Assembly: GCA_016841745.1 (NCBI GenBank)
Contig: JAENYO010000004.1
Location: 208,026-272,025, forward strand
Length of the DNA: 64,000 bases
DNA from: Acetomicrobium hydrogeniformans
GTDB lineage: Bacteria > Synergistota > Synergistia > Synergistales > JAFGMB01
Reading direction: 5' to 3'
Shown: piece by piece, positions 54,644 to 63,374 of the stretch
Layout: the number at the start of each line of letters is the position of its first letter
How positions within the stretch are numbered: position 1 is the stretch's first letter
The notes under the pieces: model-generated
What the model was told of the DNA's origin: nothing
Database searches by the model: none
The model's input: the letters and a program-made list of their open reading frames with translations, nothing else
Translations under genes and position numbers: made by a program

Positions 54644-56488
54644 ATGCCCAAAAAGGTCAAGGAAGATCATGAGAGAATAACAAAAGGGAAACCCCGAAAG
54701 GGTGAACTTCCTGCAAGGGATGAGATAGATAGCCTTTATAAATGGAAACTTGAGAATATTTATCCATCTGTCAAGGAGTGGGAACAGGATTACCATCGGG
54801 TTGAAAGAGGGCTTGAGGAATTTAACAATTACAGAGGTAACCTTGGTTCTTCCATGGAGATAATGGCTGATTGTCTTGGACTGGATGAGGATCTGGGTAT
54901 TTCCATGGGGAAGGTCCTTGTCTTTGCCAACATGAAAAGCCATGAAGATACATCCGTTACAGAATTTCAGGCCCTTGCTGACAGGGCCATGTCCCTGATG
55001 GTAAGATATTCCACTGCCACATCTTTTATAGTTCCCGAGATAAACTGTTTTTCCGAAGAAATAATAAACGGATACATGAACAGCGAAGAACTGGCTGAAT
55101 ATAGTTTTTTCTTTGAAAATATCCTCAGGATGAAGGAACATGTATTGTCCACGGCAGAAGAAGAAATAATTGCCAGGACCGGAGAAATGGCTCATGCTCC
55201 GGAAAATATCTTTTCCATGCTGACAAATGCGGATATGAAATTCCCTATCGTAAGGGATGAAAAGGGTAATAAGGTTGAACTGACGGAGGAACGCTATTTC
55301 TCCCTTATAAAATCAACTGACAGGAAGGTTAGAAAAGAGGCTTTCAGGGCCCTCCATCGAACCTACAGAAAATATGAAAATTCTATTGCTGCCATGTATA
55401 GCTCAAGTGTTAAAACGGATATTTTCAATTCCCGTACAAGGAAGTATTCTTCTTCTCTGGGATCTGCCCTTGATAACAATAATATTCCTGTGGATGTCTA
55501 TTCCAATGTTATCGATACTGTAAATGCGAATCTTGAACCCCTTCATGACTACGTGAATCTGAGAAAAAAGGGGCTGGGTGTAAGCAAACTCCACATGTAT
55601 GATCTTTATGTGCCTATTGTGGAAGAGATCAACATGGATATCCCCTATAAAAAAGCAATGGAGATGGTCCTCGAAGGAGTTGCCCCTCTGGGTGGGGGGT
55701 ATCTCGAACTTATGAAAAAAGGGTTCAATGAAGGCTGGGTAGACATCTACGAAAATCGAGGAAAGCGTAAGGGGGCATATTCCTGGGGAAGTTATGGAAC
55801 CCATCCATATGTTCTCCTTAACTATAACTATACATTGAGGGATGTGTTTACGGTAGCACACGAAATGGGTCACTCTCTTCATTCATGGTTTTCCCATTCC
55901 AGTCAGCCTTATATTTACGGAGACTACACTATTTTTCTTGCCGAGGTGGCGTCAACGACAAATGAAGCACTTCTTATAGAACATCTTCTCTCTCGCAGCA
56001 ATGATGTTGAACAAAAAAAATATCTTCTTAATTACTATCTGGAGCAGATAAGGACAACAGTTTACAGGCAGACTCTTTTCGCTGAATTTGAGAAGAGGAC
56101 CCATGAGCTTGCAGAGAATGGACAGGCCCTTACCAAAGACTTGATGTGCGGTCTCTGGCATGAACTCAACGAGAAATATTATGGTCCCGGTATTGTTGTC
56201 GACGAGGATGTCGATATTGAATGGGCTAGAATACCCCATTTCTATTCTGCTTTTTATGTCTATCAGTATGTTACTGGGTATGCTGCTGCGACCGCATTTT
56301 CCAGAAAGATCCTGTCGGGAGAACCAGGAGTAAGAAAAGGATATCTTGAATTCCTGGAAAAAGGCAGTTCCGATTACTCAATTAATATATTGAAAAAAGC
56401 AGGGGTAGATATGTCAGTGCCTGATCCCCTGGAGCAGACCATTGCTGTCTTCAGGGAAAAACTGGCCGAGCTTGACTCCTTGCTGTAG
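54644..56488 (+). CDS. pepF: Oligoendopeptidase F
   Basis: 614-residue M3B zinc peptidase that cuts short peptides in the cytoplasm. The zinc motif HEMGHSLHSW carries both His and the catalytic Glu, and a downstream Glu lies in ASTTNEALLIE. Length and motif place it in the PepF group. AAGGTGGTG precedes ATG 54644. It ends at a terminator and fits peptide use in an amino-acid fermenter. Confidence 0.96.
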   Translation: MPKKVKEDHERITKGKPRKGELPARDEIDSLYKWKLENIYPSVKEWEQDYHRVERGLEEFNNYRGNLGSSMEIMADCLGLDEDLGISMGKVLVFANMKSHEDTSVTEFQALADRAMSLMVRYSTATSFIVPEINCFSEEIINGYMNSEELAEYSFFFENILRMKEHVLSTAEEEIIARTGEMAHAPENIFSMLTNADMKFPIVRDEKGNKVELTEERYFSLIKSTDRKVRKEAFRALHRTYRKYENSIAAMYSSSVKTDIFNSRTRKYSSSLGSALDNNNIPVDVYSNVIDTVNANLEPLHDYVNLRKKGLGVSKLHMYDLYVPIVEEINMDIPYKKAMEMVLEGVAPLGGGYLELMKKGFNEGWVDIYENRGKRKGAYSWGSYGTHPYVLLNYNYTLRDVFTVAHEMGHSLHSWFSHSSQPYIYGDYTIFLAEVASTTNEALLIEHLLSRSNDVEQKKYLLNYYLEQIRTTVYRQTLFAEFEKRTHELAENGQALTKDLMCGLWHELNEKYYGPGIVVDEDVDIEWARIPHFYSAFYVYQYVTGYAAATAFSRKILSGEPGVRKGYLEFLEKGSSDYSINILKKAGVDMSVPDPLEQTIAVFREKLAELDSLL

Positions 56489-56526
56489 TTCCAGTTCCTC
56501 TTTCTATGATCAATTTTGAAAAAGAC

Positions 56527-56559
56527 AAAAGGAGATCCCCGTTTATGGGATCCCCTTTT
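56527..56559. terminator. Terminator after pepF
   Basis: AAAAGGAGATCCC and GGGATCCCCTTTT pair with one internal mismatch and a short loop, flanked by A and T tracts. It lies between pepF and the convergent hflC. Confidence 0.75.
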
Positions 56560-56592
56560 GCTGGTAGTGTGCTTTGATGTCTTACATCCGAC

Positions 56593-57450
56593 CTATTCTA
56601 TCCCTTTAAGGTATTTTAAAGTACCATCGCCAGGTCTGAGAAGGATGGGTGTTCCAGGGAGTGCTTCCTTATAAAATTCCATAGTCTTCAGGAAAACGTA
56701 CAGTTCTTTCGCCTCTGTTGTCGCCTTAGCGAGGGTTTCCTGGGCAGTCCGGTCTCCTTCTCCCTTTATTTCCTGGGCTTTTCGCTGGGCTTCGGCGATC
56801 ATCTCGATCTGTTTTCTGTCTGCAAGAGATCTTCTGCGAATCGCTTCAGCCTGTCCTTCGGCCCTCAGTTGACCGGCGACCCGGTTTCTTTCCGCCTGCA
56901 TGGAGCGGTAAACTGCCTGTTCATTATCCTCAGGAAGGAATACCCTTTTGTAGGCTACGGATAGTATTTCAACTCCATATTCCCTTGACTGTGCTCTGGC
57001 TATGTTCGTAGATTGTTCAATGGCCAGCTGGCGGCTCTGTCTTACCAGGGCTTCCAGATTAAATCGTCCTGCCACTATCCTGACTGCTGCATATACTGAA
57101 TCGTCCAGCCGCTGTTGGACAGATGCCACCGTTCTTACCCTCCTGTAGAAGGTTTCCGGATCGGAAATACTGAAGAGAGCTATAGTGTCGAAGACAAGGC
57201 TCTTTTTATCACTGGTCACGACGGCAACGGGGTGGGCATCATATTCGATGAGTTTTTTAGTGTACTTCGTAACCTTATCCATGAAGGGGATCTTGAAATA
57301 CAACCCGGGTTCTGTTTTAGATGCAACGACTTTCCCTAGTCGAAGAATTACTGCCTGCTGGTCCTGTCTCAAAAGGTAGAAAGACCCCGTCAACCCCATA
57401 AGGAGGACTATTAATACCAGGTAGAAGATGATCTTCTTGATATCTTTCAT
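56593..57450 (-). CDS. hflC: HflC, SPFH-family membrane protease modulator
   Basis: 285 residues: an N-terminal transmembrane anchor (IIFYLVLIVLLMGLTGSFYLL), the SPFH domain (QQAVILRLGKVVASKTEPGLYFK) and a coiled coil ending in AEAQRKAQEIKGEGDRTAQE. HflC pairs with HflK around FtsH and controls its proteolysis. AAAAGGAGGG precedes the ATG. hflK lies 18 bp upstream in one operon. Confidence 0.94.
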   Translation of the reverse strand: MKDIKKIIFYLVLIVLLMGLTGSFYLLRQDQQAVILRLGKVVASKTEPGLYFKIPFMDKVTKYTKKLIEYDAHPVAVVTSDKKSLVFDTIALFSISDPETFYRRVRTVASVQQRLDDSVYAAVRIVAGRFNLEALVRQSRQLAIEQSTNIARAQSREYGVEILSVAYKRVFLPEDNEQAVYRSMQAERNRVAGQLRAEGQAEAIRRRSLADRKQIEMIAEAQRKAQEIKGEGDRTAQETLAKATTEAKELYVFLKTMEFYKEALPGTPILLRPGDGTLKYLKGIE

Positions 57451-57468
57451 AATTGCACCCTCCTTTTC

Positions 57469-58518
57469 CTAATTTCCCTGCGGGGCTTTTTCGCCCTGCA
57501 TCTGTAGTAACTGCTCGAGGGGAAGTATCTGAAGGGAATTACTTCCTCCGTCCACTATGACTACTTTCAGTTTCGGCCATACCTCCTGCATGTTCTCAAG
57601 CCAGAGGGTTTTAAGGACCAGGTCCGGGTTTTCCCTGTAGACCTTGTTGAGGGATGTTATTCTGGCTGCTTCTCCTTCTGCAAGATTGACCCTGCGGAAT
57701 TTGTAGGCCTCTGCTTCGTTAAGGACCCTCGCGGCTTCGCCTGCGGCTTTTGAGAGTACCTCGTTAGTGTATTTATCGGCTTCAAGAATAAATCTTTCCT
57801 TTTCTGCACGGGCAGAATTTATTTCGCTGAAAGCAGCCTGGACAGCTTGGGGGGGGACTACATCCTGGAACTGTACAGCCACTACAAAAATACCTGTTTT
57901 CAATTCATCCATCTTTTGCTGGATGAGCTGCTTGGCTTCCGTCTGGGAAGCTTCCTTCTCCGTGGTAAGAACATCGTCAAGTTTCCGAGATGCAATTACC
58001 TCCCTGAGGGTCGCTTCGGCTATATCCCGGATCATCTTTATCTGTGCGTCCCTGTCACTTGGAACATTAACCACAAAGGCTGCCGGGTCTCCAGTCTGGA
58101 ACTGGAGTACCCAGTCGATCTCGACTATCTTGTTATCACCCGTAAGCATCTTGGATTCTTCGGGCCTGTCAGTATAACGGGCTGGAGGTCCAACGGAAAC
58201 AGTCCTGTAACCATATTCAAAACGCTGGATCTGTTCAGTGTTAACGATTGTAACCATGTCTATCAGGGGTATCTTGAAATTAACTCCCTGGTCTGCTACC
58301 TTTATCACTTCTCCAAGTCTGAAAACTACGCCTCTTGAACCAGCGGGAACGATATAAAATCCCTGTTTAACAACCATGGCCAATATTATGAGGATAACTA
58401 TATATTTAAGGAATCCTAACTTCATGTTGAAGAATTTTTTCATTTCCTCTTTGTTGAACTTCTTTTTTTCCCCTTTCTCCTCGTCAAAGAATTTGTCGTC
58501 GTCAAAAATGCTTTTCAT
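57469..58518 (-). CDS. hflK: HflK, SPFH-family membrane protease modulator
   Basis: 349 residues: a charged cytoplasmic N-terminus (KFFDEEKGEKKKFNKEEM), one transmembrane helix (FLKYIVILIILAMVVKQGFYI), the SPFH domain and a coiled coil. The Pro/Gly-rich start of many HflK proteins is short here. AGGAGG precedes ATG 58518. It is the first gene of the hflK-hflC operon; ftsH is not in the window. Confidence 0.94.
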   Translation of the reverse strand: MKSIFDDDKFFDEEKGEKKKFNKEEMKKFFNMKLGFLKYIVILIILAMVVKQGFYIVPAGSRGVVFRLGEVIKVADQGVNFKIPLIDMVTIVNTEQIQRFEYGYRTVSVGPPARYTDRPEESKMLTGDNKIVEIDWVLQFQTGDPAAFVVNVPSDRDAQIKMIRDIAEATLREVIASRKLDDVLTTEKEASQTEAKQLIQQKMDELKTGIFVVAVQFQDVVPPQAVQAAFSEINSARAEKERFILEADKYTNEVLSKAAGEAARVLNEAEAYKFRRVNLAEGEAARITSLNKVYRENPDLVLKTLWLENMQEVWPKLKVVIVDGGSNSLQILPLEQLLQMQGEKAPQGN

Positions 58519-58621
58519 TTTATACCTCCTATTTCAATGGAATCATTTAGAATTGTACCTTTTTATAGAGAATAAATCACTTTGCAATGGGAATACAATC
58601 TGAAAATTATCATAAATCGCT

Positions 58622-59530
58622 TTACGTGAGTGTGAGACCGGCCATTTTTTCAAGGATCTTCAGCATTTCCCATCCTGCATAAGTCAGACCCCTGCTGGAA
58701 TGATAAATGGCATCTATCTCCCATGTAAGCCTTTCCCTGTCTTCCAGATTTATCAGGCTGAGAGTTCCTTGTTTTATCTCTTCCGCAACAGCCAGTTTAC
58801 TGGCCAGGGTGACCCCCAGACCCTGAAGGATGAGTTTTTTAGCTATGCCCAGGTCATCCACTTCTATGATATTCGTGGGTCTCAGTTCGTATCTCAAAGT
58901 TAAATCTTTTATGTAAGAATTAAGGTTGTTCCTTTCGGAATAGGTTATAAGAGTTTCTTTTTCAAGTGTTTGGATCTTAACGGTACTGTTTGCGAGTGGA
59001 TGGGTGGAATTTGCGACGAAAACAAGTTCATCCATACCAATGGATTTATAGGTCAGTTGAGGCTCAGTTGCCCAATTCAGGTTTTTCCCGAGAATGACCA
59101 GTTCCAGATTATTGTCATTCAAGTTCTGGAGTATCTCTCGGACTCTTCCTGATATGATCGATACCTTGATCAGTGGGTATTTATGGCGGAAAAAATCCAG
59201 GGCCTGGGGAAGTATGTAAGAACCGGTGAAGTTAGAGCATCCGATCTTCAGTTCTCCAAATTTAAGGTTCTTCAGATCCTTGAATCTTTCTCCCAGGGTC
59301 TCGATCTTTTCGATTATCTGAATTGCAGTAGTGTAGAGTAACCTCCCTTCGGGTGTAAGCCTTATTTTTCTTCCCTGCCTTATGAAAAGCTTGATCTGGA
59401 AGTGTTTTTCAAGGCTGGCCACATGCTGACTGATGGAGGGTTGTGAAATAAACAGTTTCTCAGCTGCGGAACGAAAAGAACCTTCTTCCACGATCTTGCA
59501 GAAAGATTCCAGTTGATAAAAAGTTATCAA
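58622..59530 (-). CDS. LysR-family transcriptional regulator
   Basis: About 302 residues. The N-terminal winged helix (FYQLESFCKIVEEGSFRSAA, then QPSISQHVASLEK) is typical, followed by two effector-binding subdomains. TTG 59530 follows GGAGGGA by 6 bases; the ATG at 59545 is too close to that site. It is divergent from the ygeY-ygeY-thrC-glyA operon and probably regulates it in response to a substrate of that pathway. Confidence 0.93.
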   Translation of the reverse strand: MITFYQLESFCKIVEEGSFRSAAEKLFISQPSISQHVASLEKHFQIKLFIRQGRKIRLTPEGRLLYTTAIQIIEKIETLGERFKDLKNLKFGELKIGCSNFTGSYILPQALDFFRHKYPLIKVSIISGRVREILQNLNDNNLELVILGKNLNWATEPQLTYKSIGMDELVFVANSTHPLANSTVKIQTLEKETLITYSERNNLNSYIKDLTLRYELRPTNIIEVDDLGIAKKLILQGLGVTLASKLAVAEEIKQGTLSLINLEDRERLTWEIDAIYHSSRGLTYAGWEMLKILEKMAGLTLT

Positions 59531-59559
59531 GGCTATTCCCTCCATGACATTAGGAATTT

Positions 59560-59624
59560 ACTATCAATTATATCAGAAAATGTTTATTGAAAATAATACA
59601 TACTCATTTATAATTGTTGATAGT
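59560..59624. promoter_or_regulatory. Inverted repeat in LysR/ygeY intergenic region
   Basis: Eight-base perfect arms ACTATCAA (59560-59567) and TTGATAGT (59617-59624), 49 bases apart, each followed by an AT-rich block. They lie in the 136-bp divergent promoter region and are candidate LysR recognition and activation sites. Confidence 0.55.
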
Positions 59625-59666
59625 ATCGTTTTTTACGTTATGTCACCATATTATGGGAGATAGCTA

Positions 59667-60860
59667 ATGCTGAATCAGAAGAGAGAAGAAGGAATAATTG
59701 GACTATGCCGGGATCTGATAAGATACCCGAGTATTTCCGGCCATGAAAGGAAAGTTGCTTCTTTTGTAAGGGAGACCATGTTCTCCCTTGATTACGATTC
59801 GATTGATGTGGATTATTACGGTAATGTAATTGGTAGAATAACATTTCCTAGACCCGGTAAAACACTTCTTATGGAAGCTCAGATGGATCAGGTGGAGGTA
59901 CGGGATCCTTCCGAATGGGCTTACTATCCTTTTGGTGCATTTCTCGAAAATGGAAGAATCTATGGCAGGGGAGCGTCCGATCAGAAAGGCAGTCTCTCCG
60001 CCATGATCTTTGCCGGAGCGTCGCTCAAGGAGGATCACCGGGACGAAATGGAAGGTGAACTTATTGTTGCGGCAACGGTTCATCAGGAACGTTTTGAGGG
60101 AGTTTCATCTCATCTCATAGCCTCAAAATATTGTCCGGACATGGTAGTTATTGGAGAAGCTTCAGATCTTAAGCTGGAAAGAGGCCAGAGAGGCAGAGCT
60201 GAAATTATTCTGGAGACTCTGGGTAAAATGGCCCACTCAGCCAACCCGGGGTATGGAATTAATGCTGCTATGCACATGGTATCCCTTCTCGCTGCCATTC
60301 AGAAGTACTTCATTCCTCAAAATCACAACTTCCTGGGGGAAGGAATTCTCGAGCTGACAAATCTTCTTTCTTTTCCGGAGCGCAACACTGGAGCCATTCC
60401 CGACAGATGCAGGGCGGTCTTCGATCGCAGGGTTTTATTGAACGATACAAGGGACGGAGTTCTTGCCCAGATAAAAGAAATTATTGAAATTGCTTTGAGG
60501 GAAACCCCGGATATGAAGGTAAATGTCCGGCTTTCAAGGTTTGAGGATTCATGTTATACCGGAGTTCCTATAAAGGGAGAGCACTTTGTTCCAGCATGGC
60601 TTTTTCCTGAAGACCATGATTTTATCAGGACGGCTCTTAAAGGGCTGAAAAATGTGGGACTTGAATCAGTACTCTCGAATAGAGCCGGGTTCGGAACTAA
60701 TGGTTGCTACTATGGGGGAGAAGCCAATATACCGACACTTGCTTTTGGTCCATCCAGAGAAGTCCTTGCCCATATTACAGATGAGTATATTGAAATTGAT
60801 CAGCTCTTGAAAGGATTCCTTGGCTATTACGGTATAGCCAGGGAAGTTCTTTCAAAATAG
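59667..60860 (+). CDS. M20-family YgeY-like protein, likely inactive copy
   Basis: 397 residues of the M20/YgeY type. Compared with the next gene, two key residues differ: the metal-ligand motif GHMDHV reads AQMDQV (His to Gln), and the general-base Glu of VHEECFEG is Gln (VHQERFEG). Other ligands remain: the Asp in GRGASDQKG, the acidic residue in GEASDLKLERG, and the late His in VLAHITDEY. Loss of both a ligand and the base suggests it no longer hydrolyses peptides. The dimer lid (AHSANPGYGINAA) is kept. GGGAGA precedes the ATG. First gene of the operon. Confidence 0.9.
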   Translation: MLNQKREEGIIGLCRDLIRYPSISGHERKVASFVRETMFSLDYDSIDVDYYGNVIGRITFPRPGKTLLMEAQMDQVEVRDPSEWAYYPFGAFLENGRIYGRGASDQKGSLSAMIFAGASLKEDHRDEMEGELIVAATVHQERFEGVSSHLIASKYCPDMVVIGEASDLKLERGQRGRAEIILETLGKMAHSANPGYGINAAMHMVSLLAAIQKYFIPQNHNFLGEGILELTNLLSFPERNTGAIPDRCRAVFDRRVLLNDTRDGVLAQIKEIIEIALRETPDMKVNVRLSRFEDSCYTGVPIKGEHFVPAWLFPEDHDFIRTALKGLKNVGLESVLSNRAGFGTNGCYYGGEANIPTLAFGPSREVLAHITDEYIEIDQLLKGFLGYYGIAREVLSK

Positions 60861-60891
60861 AAAAAATTTTTGCATTGGGGTTGAGTTCATA

Positions 60892-62079
60892 ATGATGACA
60901 CAGGAGAGAAAGGAACAACTTGTTTGCTTTTGCCGGAAAATGATCCAGCAGCCAAGCTTGTCCGGCCAGGAAAAGAATGTAGCAGAACTTGTCCGGTCCA
61001 GAATGGTGGATCTTGGGTTTGATAATGTCGAAGTTGATACCTATGGCAATGTCATAGGCCGGATAACTCTTGGAAGAGGGGGCAGAAAGATCCTTCTGGA
61101 AGGTCATATGGATCACGTTGATATCAGTGATCCTTCTAAATGGAACTATGATCCCTTTGGAGCGGAGGTAGTAGACGGAAGGATATATGGCAGAGCCACT
61201 TCAGACATGAAGGGAAACCTGTCGGCTATGATCCAGGCAGCAGCTTCCCTTAAGGAAGATCATGGAGATGATCTTGATGGTGAAATTATTGTTGCCGGTT
61301 CTGTTCATGAGGAGTGTTTTGAGGGTGTTGCATCGGAGTTGATAGGAGAGCGATATCAGCCTGATCTCGTAATAATCGGAGAGGCTTCCAACCTTACCCT
61401 GAAAAGAGGGCAGAGGGGCAGAGCTGAGGTAGTTCTTGAAACATTGGGCAAGACAGCTCATTCCTCCAACCCTTCTGTAGGTCTTAACGCTGTTAAGAAG
61501 ATGATGAAAGTCCTTTTAGAAATAGAGGAAAAATTTGTTCCAGCATTAAACGAAGTTCTGGGAGAAGGTATCCTGGAGGTAACGGATATCATATCTTCAC
61601 CATATCCGGGTGCCAGTGTAGTTCCTGATCAATGCAGGGTGACTTTTGACAGGAGACTGCTAGTTGGGGAAACCGAAGAGATAGTTCTGCAGCAGGTACA
61701 GCAGATAATTGATGAAGTAGCTCAGTCTGATCCCGAATTGAAGACAAGACTTTATCTCGCAGTGGGCGAAGAAATGTGTTATACAGGAGAACCGATAAAA
61801 GCAACAAGATTTGCGCCCGGCTGGCTCTTTCCGGAAGACCACGAATTTGTACAGACTGCCCTGAAGGGTCTCAGGTCTGCAGGTCAGGATCCTGTTCTTT
61901 CCCATTATTATTTCTGTACTAATGGAAGTTACTACGCAGGAAAGGCTGGAATCCCGACCCTGGGTTACGGTGGTTCTCTTGAAACACTTGCCCATGTCGA
62001 TGATGAATACATAGAAATAGAACAGCTGGTTAAAGCTTGTGAGGGCTATTACGGTATAGTCCGTTCTGTATTTGAGTAG
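60892..62079 (+). CDS. M20-family YgeY-like hydrolase, active-site intact
   Basis: 395 residues, close paralog of the preceding gene with a complete M20 site: EGHMDHVDI (His and Asp), GRATSDMKG (bridging Asp), AGSVHEECFEG (general base and metal Glu), GEASNLTLKRG, and AHVDDEYIEI (last His). YgeY proteins occur in clusters for selenium-dependent anaerobic purine or amino-acid catabolism; substrate not settled. GGGGTTGAG precedes the ATG. It lies 31 bp after the first copy. Confidence 0.93.
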   Translation: MMTQERKEQLVCFCRKMIQQPSLSGQEKNVAELVRSRMVDLGFDNVEVDTYGNVIGRITLGRGGRKILLEGHMDHVDISDPSKWNYDPFGAEVVDGRIYGRATSDMKGNLSAMIQAAASLKEDHGDDLDGEIIVAGSVHEECFEGVASELIGERYQPDLVIIGEASNLTLKRGQRGRAEVVLETLGKTAHSSNPSVGLNAVKKMMKVLLEIEEKFVPALNEVLGEGILEVTDIISSPYPGASVVPDQCRVTFDRRLLVGETEEIVLQQVQQIIDEVAQSDPELKTRLYLAVGEEMCYTGEPIKATRFAPGWLFPEDHEFVQTALKGLRSAGQDPVLSHYYFCTNGSYYAGKAGIPTLGYGGSLETLAHVDDEYIEIEQLVKACEGYYGIVRSVFE

Positions 62080-62096
62080 GCGGGAGGATATTTATA

Positions 62097-63338
62097 GTGG
62101 CAGTTCCCATGATTTTACGATGTGTTCTTTGTGGAAAAGAATATGATCCCGATCAAGTCATATATACATGTCCATCCTGTGGTCTGGATGGAACACTGGA
62201 TGTTCTTTATGATTATGATCAGGATAAGAAGAAGCTTTCAAGGGAGTATTTTTCAAAGCTTCAACAAAGAAGCCTCTGGCGTTACAGTTCTATTCTTCCC
62301 GTTAAAGATGAAAAGAATATTCCTTGCCTGGAAGTGGGTTGGACTCCACTCTATGATAGTCCAAAACTCGCATCAAAATATGGGGTAAGAAGTGTATATG
62401 TTAAGGATGATGGACGTAATCCAACCGGATCGCTTAAGGATAGGGCAAGTGCTGTAGGAGTGGCAAAGGCCCTTGATTTCAACCAACGGATTGTGGCATG
62501 TGCTTCAACAGGGAATGCTGCAAGTTCCCTTTCGGGTTTTTCTGCATGTGCAGGTCTCAGATCCTATATCTTCGTACCGGAAAAAGCTCCTGCAGCCAAA
62601 GTGACTCAGCTCCTTGTTTATGGAGCGCAGGTCATTCTTGTAAAAGGGGATTACGAGGATGCCTTTAACCTGGCTACTGCAGCTATCGATAAATGGGGAT
62701 GGTATAACCGTAACTGTGCTATAAATCCCTATCTTGTTGAGGGCAAGAAGACCTGTGCTCTTGAAATTGGCGAGCAGTTGAACTGGGATGTTCCAGACAG
62801 GATTTTTGTCTCAGTCGGAGATGGATGCATTATCAGCAGTGTGTACAAGGCCTTTTTTGACCTCATCCAGCTTGGGCTTGTGGACAGGATTCCGAGGATC
62901 ACAGGAGTTCAGGCTGAAGGGGCTTCGCCCATATACAACGCGGTTAAGTCGGGAACTGAAGGGGTTACCTTTACCTCTGCAGATACCATTGCTGACAGTA
63001 TTTGTGTAGGTGCTCCCCGAAACTGGGCCAAAGCACTTAGAGCTGTGAGGAAAAGCGGAGGAGATATGATAACCGTTTCCGACCAGGAGATCCTTGAGGC
63101 CATGCCTGAACTGGCAAGAGAAACAGGAGTTTTTGGAGAGCCTGCAGGCGTTACGGGATTTGCCGGTTTTAAAAAAATGGCCCTCCATGGTGATATCAGA
63201 CCCGATGAGAGGATAGCTTTTATTGTAACTGGAAATGGTCTTAAAGATATTGTCAGTGCACAAAAAGCTGTTGGATCTCCTATCCTGGTGGATCCCGATA
63301 TGGAAGATCTTACTTGTAAGCTTGGTGAAATAAATTAG
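62097..63338 (+). CDS. thrC: Threonine synthase-family PLP enzyme
   Basis: 413 residues. An N-terminal zinc ribbon (CVLCGKEYDPDQVIYTCPSC) precedes a fold-type II PLP domain with the cofactor Lys in DGRNPTGSLKDRASAVG, ASTGNAASSLSGFSACAGL, and a late FGEPAGVTGFAG segment. Threonine synthase makes threonine from phosphohomoserine; here it sits with M20 hydrolases and glyA rather than thrB or hom, so a catabolic or different elimination reaction is possible. GTG 62097 follows GGGAGGA. It lies 17 bp after the second ygeY. Confidence 0.9.
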   Translation: MAVPMILRCVLCGKEYDPDQVIYTCPSCGLDGTLDVLYDYDQDKKKLSREYFSKLQQRSLWRYSSILPVKDEKNIPCLEVGWTPLYDSPKLASKYGVRSVYVKDDGRNPTGSLKDRASAVGVAKALDFNQRIVACASTGNAASSLSGFSACAGLRSYIFVPEKAPAAKVTQLLVYGAQVILVKGDYEDAFNLATAAIDKWGWYNRNCAINPYLVEGKKTCALEIGEQLNWDVPDRIFVSVGDGCIISSVYKAFFDLIQLGLVDRIPRITGVQAEGASPIYNAVKSGTEGVTFTSADTIADSICVGAPRNWAKALRAVRKSGGDMITVSDQEILEAMPELARETGVFGEPAGVTGFAGFKKMALHGDIRPDERIAFIVTGNGLKDIVSAQKAVGSPILVDPDMEDLTCKLGEIN

Positions 63339-63374
63339 AGAGAGTCGTTAAATGAAGAGAAAGGTGGAATAAAA

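Noticed and set aside
59667-62079. Selenoprotein role for the YgeY-like genes
   Set aside because: The family name refers to genomic association only; no in-frame TGA or selenium gene is present here.
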